A stretch of 54,718 bases of DNA from an uncultured Eggerthellaceae bacterium. GTDB taxonomy: Bacteria; Actinomycetota; Coriobacteriia; Coriobacteriales; Eggerthellaceae. Under the pieces are notes generated by a model. It had not been told where the DNA came from, searched no databases, and saw only the letters and a list, made by a program, of their open reading frames with translations. The stretch is from the NCBI GenBank assembly GCA_905234785.1, contig CAJOIP010000006.1, positions 1-54,718 on the forward strand. The letters run 5' to 3'. Position numbers and translations under genes: made by a program. Each line of letters opens with the position of its first letter. Within the stretch, counting starts at the first letter, position 1. This document shows positions 51,795 to 54,718 of the stretch, piece by piece.

Positions 51795-52129
51795 GCGATG
51801 ACGGAACGAGGGTGCGCTACATGCGCCTTATGGTGTTTTTCGACTTACCGGTTCTGACAGCCAAGCAGAGAAAGGATTATAGGCTGTTCAGAAAGTACCT
51901 CATAAAAGAGGGCTATCTCATGTTGCAGGAGTCGGTGTATGCAAAGCTCGTGACGAACGACGCAAACGCCGGCGCGGCGATTATGCGGCTGCGGAAGCAT
52001 CGGCCGCCTGATGGGTTGGTGCAGGTGCTGAAAGTGACCGAGCGGCAATACGAGACGATGGTGTTCATTACGGGGAACCGCGAGGCTTATGACGAGGTGG
52101 ATACCATGGAAGAGTTTCTCGTGCTATGA
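51791..52129 (+). CDS. cas2: Cas2
   Basis: A 112-residue protein, ATG overlapping the cas1 stop (ATGA). The ferredoxin-like start YMRLMVFFDLPVLTAKQRKDY near 10-30 with conserved Asp and the LQESVYAKLV strand identify the family. It is the structural partner of Cas1 in spacer integration. Confidence 0.96.
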   Translation: MSDDGTRVRYMRLMVFFDLPVLTAKQRKDYRLFRKYLIKEGYLMLQESVYAKLVTNDANAGAAIMRLRKHRPPDGLVQVLKVTERQYETMVFITGNREAYDEVDTMEEFLVL

Positions 52130-52812
52130 ACGTGTGCTTCACGGGGCTGAATGAGCCCATCATAGTAGGCCCTGATGCCGTGTCGGTTCTCGAGGTGCAA
52201 AACCGGGTTTTGTTTTGCCGCCTATGCTCGTCGCTTGTTTCCGAAAGGGGATCCGAGGCCGAAGAACCTTATACATTTTGGAGTGATGATGGCGAGGAGA
52301 TTAAACCAGAGGGGAGGATCCTGTTTGTTCTGAGTCCCTTGTCGTTGCCGTGGACAGATAAGGCTCTTTCAAATGGTCTTTCGGCAAAATTGGAGAGATT
52401 GGTGAATGAGGATGAGGATGCGCGGCAAGGGGTCGAGTATGCGTTTGCTTGCCTTAAATCACGGCTGAGCGAGGTGGCTCTTTCGTTAGAATCGGAATAC
52501 GCATTCGAGATCGATTGGGAATTGAAGCGATATCTTCGAACTTACGGGTTCGGTGTCGAGCTCATTGAAAATGAGCCGCTCCTTGACAAGTTGATAAAGT
52601 TTCTGGCATTGGCGAAAGACGTTTCCCTGAGCAAGGTTCTTTTGTTCGTGAATCTCAAGCTTTTTCTGTCGGAAAACGAGTTGAGAAAGTTCTACGAACA
52701 AGCTTTTTTCTCGGGGTTGAGCGTCCTGCTCATAGAAAACGTTCGTGATGGCGTATATTATGAGCAAGAGCGAAAGTACGTGATTGACCAGGACTTATTA
52801 GAGTCTTGGTAG
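52126..52812 (+). CDS. csn2: Csn2, type II-A adaptation protein
   Basis: A 228-residue protein overlapping cas2 (ATGA). Csn2 is recognised by its N-terminal strand pattern NVCFTGLNEPIIVGPDAVSVLEVQN, the helical middle (EIDWELKRYLRTYGFGVEL) and the conserved C-terminal strand KVLLFVNLKLFLSENELRKFY and SVLLIENV. Csn2 forms a tetrameric ring on DNA ends and is needed for spacer acquisition. Its presence makes the locus type II-A rather than II-C. The gene is lower in GC than cas9, suggesting the operon was acquired. Confidence 0.9.
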   Translation: MNVCFTGLNEPIIVGPDAVSVLEVQNRVLFCRLCSSLVSERGSEAEEPYTFWSDDGEEIKPEGRILFVLSPLSLPWTDKALSNGLSAKLERLVNEDEDARQGVEYAFACLKSRLSEVALSLESEYAFEIDWELKRYLRTYGFGVELIENEPLLDKLIKFLALAKDVSLSKVLLFVNLKLFLSENELRKFYEQAFFSGLSVLLIENVRDGVYYEQERKYVIDQDLLESW

Positions 52813-52864
52813 GTGCTGCCACCAGGAATGAACATCCCTTTGCAGTGGGGATTATGCTCCAACG
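52813..52864 (+). promoter_or_regulatory. CRISPR leader (short)
   Basis: Only 52 bp separate the csn2 stop from the first repeat, so any leader and array promoter must lie here or within csn2. The bases next to the repeat read ATTATGCTCCAACG; in type II-A systems the last few leader bases guide integration. No promoter boxes are obvious. Confidence 0.5.
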
Positions 52865-53429
52865 GTTTTGGAGCAGTGTCATCCTGGCTGGTAATCAAAC
52901 TCCGAAGGGCGAGGGCGACCGCAAGTTCCGGTTTTGGAGCAGTGTCATCCTGGCTGGTAATCAAACATGGAACCACCAAACAAAGACCTACATGGATGTT
53001 TTGGAGCAGTGTCATCCTGGCTGGTAATCAAACCTCGCGCTTGAGCTGATTCGGCTTTATCTCGTTTTGGAGCAGTGTCATCCTGGCTGGTAATCAAACT
53101 TATCCTTAGGCCACGCCAAGCGCGAGAGCGTTTTGGAGCAGTGTCATCCTGGCTGGTAATCAAACAGGGAGTGGCATGAAACGGCGGCGAACGCCGTTTT
53201 GGAGCAGTGTCATCCTGGCTGGTAATCAAACCCGGCTCGTCTGGAACACGCCGTATGCCAAGTTTTGGAGCAGTGTCATCCTGGCTGGTAATCAAACTCC
53301 AGAATGCGACATTCGGACGCGGTTCTAGTTTTGGAGCAGTGTCATCCTGGCTGGTAATCAAACATTCCAGTCGGGGAAATCATCAGGCAAACCGTTTTGG
53401 AGCAGTGTCATCCTGGCTGGTAATCAAAC
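52865..53429 (+). CRISPR. CRISPR array, leader-proximal part (9 repeats, 8 spacers)
   Basis: Repeats start at 52865, 52931, 52998, 53064, 53130, 53196, 53262, 53328 and 53394, each 36 bp and identical (beginning GTTTTGGAGCAGTGTC, ending GGCTGGTAATCAAAC). Spacers are 30 bp, except one of 31 bp (52967-52997). The GTTTTNGAGC start is that of type II-A repeats, and pairing with the tracrRNA fixes the direction as plus. This part is next to the leader and so should hold the newest spacers. It ends at a 485-bp non-repeat segment. Confidence 0.98.
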
Positions 53430-53510
53430 CGCGCTTCTCTGCGCATTGGGCGGGTTTTTTGCGCTATCCCAAGCGAGGCAATTGTTCCCGAGGTGTCGCA
53501 CGAAAAAGAA

Positions 53511-53528
53511 ACCCCGCCGTGGCGGGGT
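53511..53528 (-). terminator. terminator of the array-embedded gene
   Basis: On the minus strand ACCCCGCC-AC-GGCGGGGT is a perfect 8-bp stem followed by TTCTTTTTC. It lies 26 bp beyond the 93-residue gene stop and inside the segment, so the gene is transcribed as a separate unit against the array. Confidence 0.85.
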
Positions 53529-53554
53529 GGGGAAGGTGGTGGTTTTCGGTAGCG

Positions 53555-53836
53555 TTACACCGCTAGTGCGTGGGCGCAGAACTCCGGGGATAGCTCGAGG
53601 TCGTATTTCTCGAAATGGTAGACGTCGCAGGTGTCCCACGTGAAGCCGCCGTCGCGGTACGCGCACCAGGATGCGTCGACTTCCTCGCCAGTGACCGCAT
53701 CGTTGAAGTGTCCGGCTGCGACGGCCACGAGCGGGAACTTCTTCAAGAACGCGAGTATTTCGCCCTTGCGGTCGTTCGTGGCGGTCTTCATCGTCCCGCC
53801 GTGCTTGTAGTCTGATGTGTAGATGCGGTTCGTCAT
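53555..53836 (-). CDS. array-embedded 93-residue acidic protein, unknown function
   Basis: A 93-residue protein with GAGGG 4 bp before the ATG. It is acidic (14 Asp/Glu against 9 Lys/Arg) and has no membrane or signal segment. A lysine-rich helix (DRKGEILAFLKKFPLVAVAAG) is followed by an aromatic, acidic region (DGGFTWDTCDVYHFEKYDLE) with three Cys in total. An in-frame Met16 is a second possible start. I recognise no family. It sits on the opposite strand inside the CRISPR array with its own terminator. Small acidic proteins near a Cas9 locus raise the idea of a Cas9 inhibitor, but nothing in the sequence proves it; it may equally be a captured phage gene or an unrelated passenger. Confidence 0.75.
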   Translation of the reverse strand: MTNRIYTSDYKHGGTMKTATNDRKGEILAFLKKFPLVAVAAGHFNDAVTGEEVDASWCAYRDGGFTWDTCDVYHFEKYDLELSPEFCAHALAV

Positions 53837-53914
53837 TTCGCCCTCGGGTGGAATGTCTTCATCATGCCCGTATTATCCCCTGGATACTCGCCGACCTCAA
53901 GGCCCCCGTCGGAA

Positions 53915-54718
53915 GTTTTGGAGCAGTGTCATCCTGGCTGGTAATCAAACCAACGAGAACCGCGAGCTCATTGACATGCGGTTTTGGAGCAGTGTCATCC
54001 TGGCTGGTAATCAAACTGGACGCTGCTCGAGTTCATATACCGAGAGGTTTTGGAGCAGTGTCATCCTGGCTGGTAATCAAACGGAATCGTTCGCATCGGT
54101 GGCACAGTATAAGTTTTGGAGCAGTGTCATCCTGGCTGGTAATCAAACCGCGAAGCTGTTCCTGAACTCGCTGTACGGGTTTTGGAGCAGTGTCATCCTG
54201 GCTGGTAATCAAACCTGGTTCGTCGGGGGCGGCGGCGAGAAGTCGTTTTGGAGCAGTGTCATCCTGGCTGGTAATCAAACCAATGCTTGTAGACCAGTGG
54301 TGATGGCTTCGTTTTGGAGCAGTGTCATCCTGGCTGGTAATCAAACCGCGAACGCGATCGCTTGAGCATCCATCGGGTTTTGGAGCAGTGTCATCCTGGC
54401 TGGTAATCAAACAGGACACCCAGTCGGTTTTCGCGGGCTGCAGTTTTGGAGCAGTGTCATCCTGGCTGGTAATCAAACGAAGAGTACGAGGCGAAGGTGA
54501 AGGAGCTGGTTTTGGAGCAGTGTCATCCTGGCTGGTAATCAAACCGATTCCAGCGGATGCAGCGCGATTACCCGTTTTGGAGCAGTGTCATCCTGGCTGG
54601 TAATCAAACAACCTTACGATAATAACACCTCCTACTATAGTTTTGGAGCAGTGTCATCCTGGCTGGTAATCAAACGCGCGTTGGCTCGTGCCGGCATCGA
54701 ATCCCGTTTTGGAGCAGT
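53915..54718 (+). CRISPR. CRISPR array, distal part (12 full repeats plus a partial; continues past the window)
   Basis: Full repeats start at 53915, 53981, 54047, 54113, 54179, 54245, 54311, 54377, 54443, 54509, 54574 and 54640, with a partial thirteenth at 54706. Repeats are identical to those of the leader-proximal part. Spacers are 30 bp except the one before 54574, which is 29 bp (54545-54573). These are the older spacers. The absence of a degenerate last repeat within the window fits an array that goes on further. Confidence 0.97.

Larger units (their letters stand above)
53430..53914. other. 485-bp non-repeat segment splitting the CRISPR array
   Basis: The last repeat before it (53394-53429) and the first after it (53915-53950) are intact and identical in direction, so the segment occupies one spacer position. 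It holds one minus-strand gene (53555-53836) with its own terminator, a T-run at 53454-53459 on the plus strand that might end array transcription, and 78 bp to the right without a gene. No terminal inverted repeats or target duplications are visible at its edges. Confidence 0.9.

Noticed and set aside
52813-53361. Open frames through the CRISPR arrays giving repetitive peptides.
   Set aside because: They are translations of the repeats and have no gene-like features.
53849-53914. A decayed repeat and spacer just left of the distal array (the region before 53915 has a few bases in common with the repeat).
   Set aside because: The agreement is scattered, needs gaps and lacks the GTTTTGGAGC start.

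Overview
The window reads as chromosomal DNA of a high-GC anaerobic actinobacterium, most likely Eggerthellales (class Coriobacteriia: Eggerthella, Gordonibacter, Slackia and relatives). The evidence is the many-membrane-segment LuxR regulator, the fusion-type Fe-S/FAD oxidoreductase, HypA, ATP-type PEP carboxykinase, the sortase-type surface proteins and a Cas9 of the type known from that order. The genus cannot be fixed from this sequence alone.

Layout. 1-300: tail of an IS transposase. 486-5157: a membrane LuxR regulator, a TetR regulator with a palindromic operator, and a two-gene unit (membrane START-like protein plus flavin oxidoreductase). 5158-5553: non-coding palindromic and 30-bp tandem repeats. 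5547-10089: a wall-anchored surface protein, murT and pckA. 10220-14414: SDR, 3-hydroxyacyl-CoA dehydrogenase, a small cysteine protein and recQ. 14610-21372: Cys/Met PLP enzyme, GH2 glycosidase, a 989-residue Fe-S flavoprotein and hypA. 21425-25276: GH25 lysozyme, queF, a YARHG protein and a Tat-type lipoprotein. 25432-30216: two-component system, purC, a membrane protein, and a preQ1-I riboswitch ahead of a queuosine-precursor transporter. 30591-39825: a winged-helix protein, a secreted C39-like protein, a PurF-like protein without its N-terminal Cys, a large XRE regulator, a lipoprotein with a clostripain-family protease, and a second wall-anchored protein. 40025-45398: a VapBC-type toxin-antitoxin pair, a Ser/Thr kinase, serS and a pyridoxal kinase.

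45428-54718 is a type II-A CRISPR-Cas locus: an antisense tracrRNA (46551-46672) with a clear anti-repeat and terminator, then cas9, cas1, cas2 and csn2 overlapping one another, a short leader, and an array of identical 36-bp repeats with 29-31-bp spacers that runs off the end of the window. Two things stand out here. The array is split by a 485-bp non-repeat segment, flanked by intact repeats, that carries one opposite-strand gene (93 aa, acidic, unrecognised) with its own ribosome-binding site and terminator. A zinc-ribbon/HTH protein that resembles only the N-terminal half of a transposase lies just beyond the tracrRNA.

Other threads: queuosine salvage appears twice (queF and the riboswitch-controlled transporter), and several repeat or hairpin families recur between genes. 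Functions are assigned by reading translated sequence and motifs; no database search was possible.
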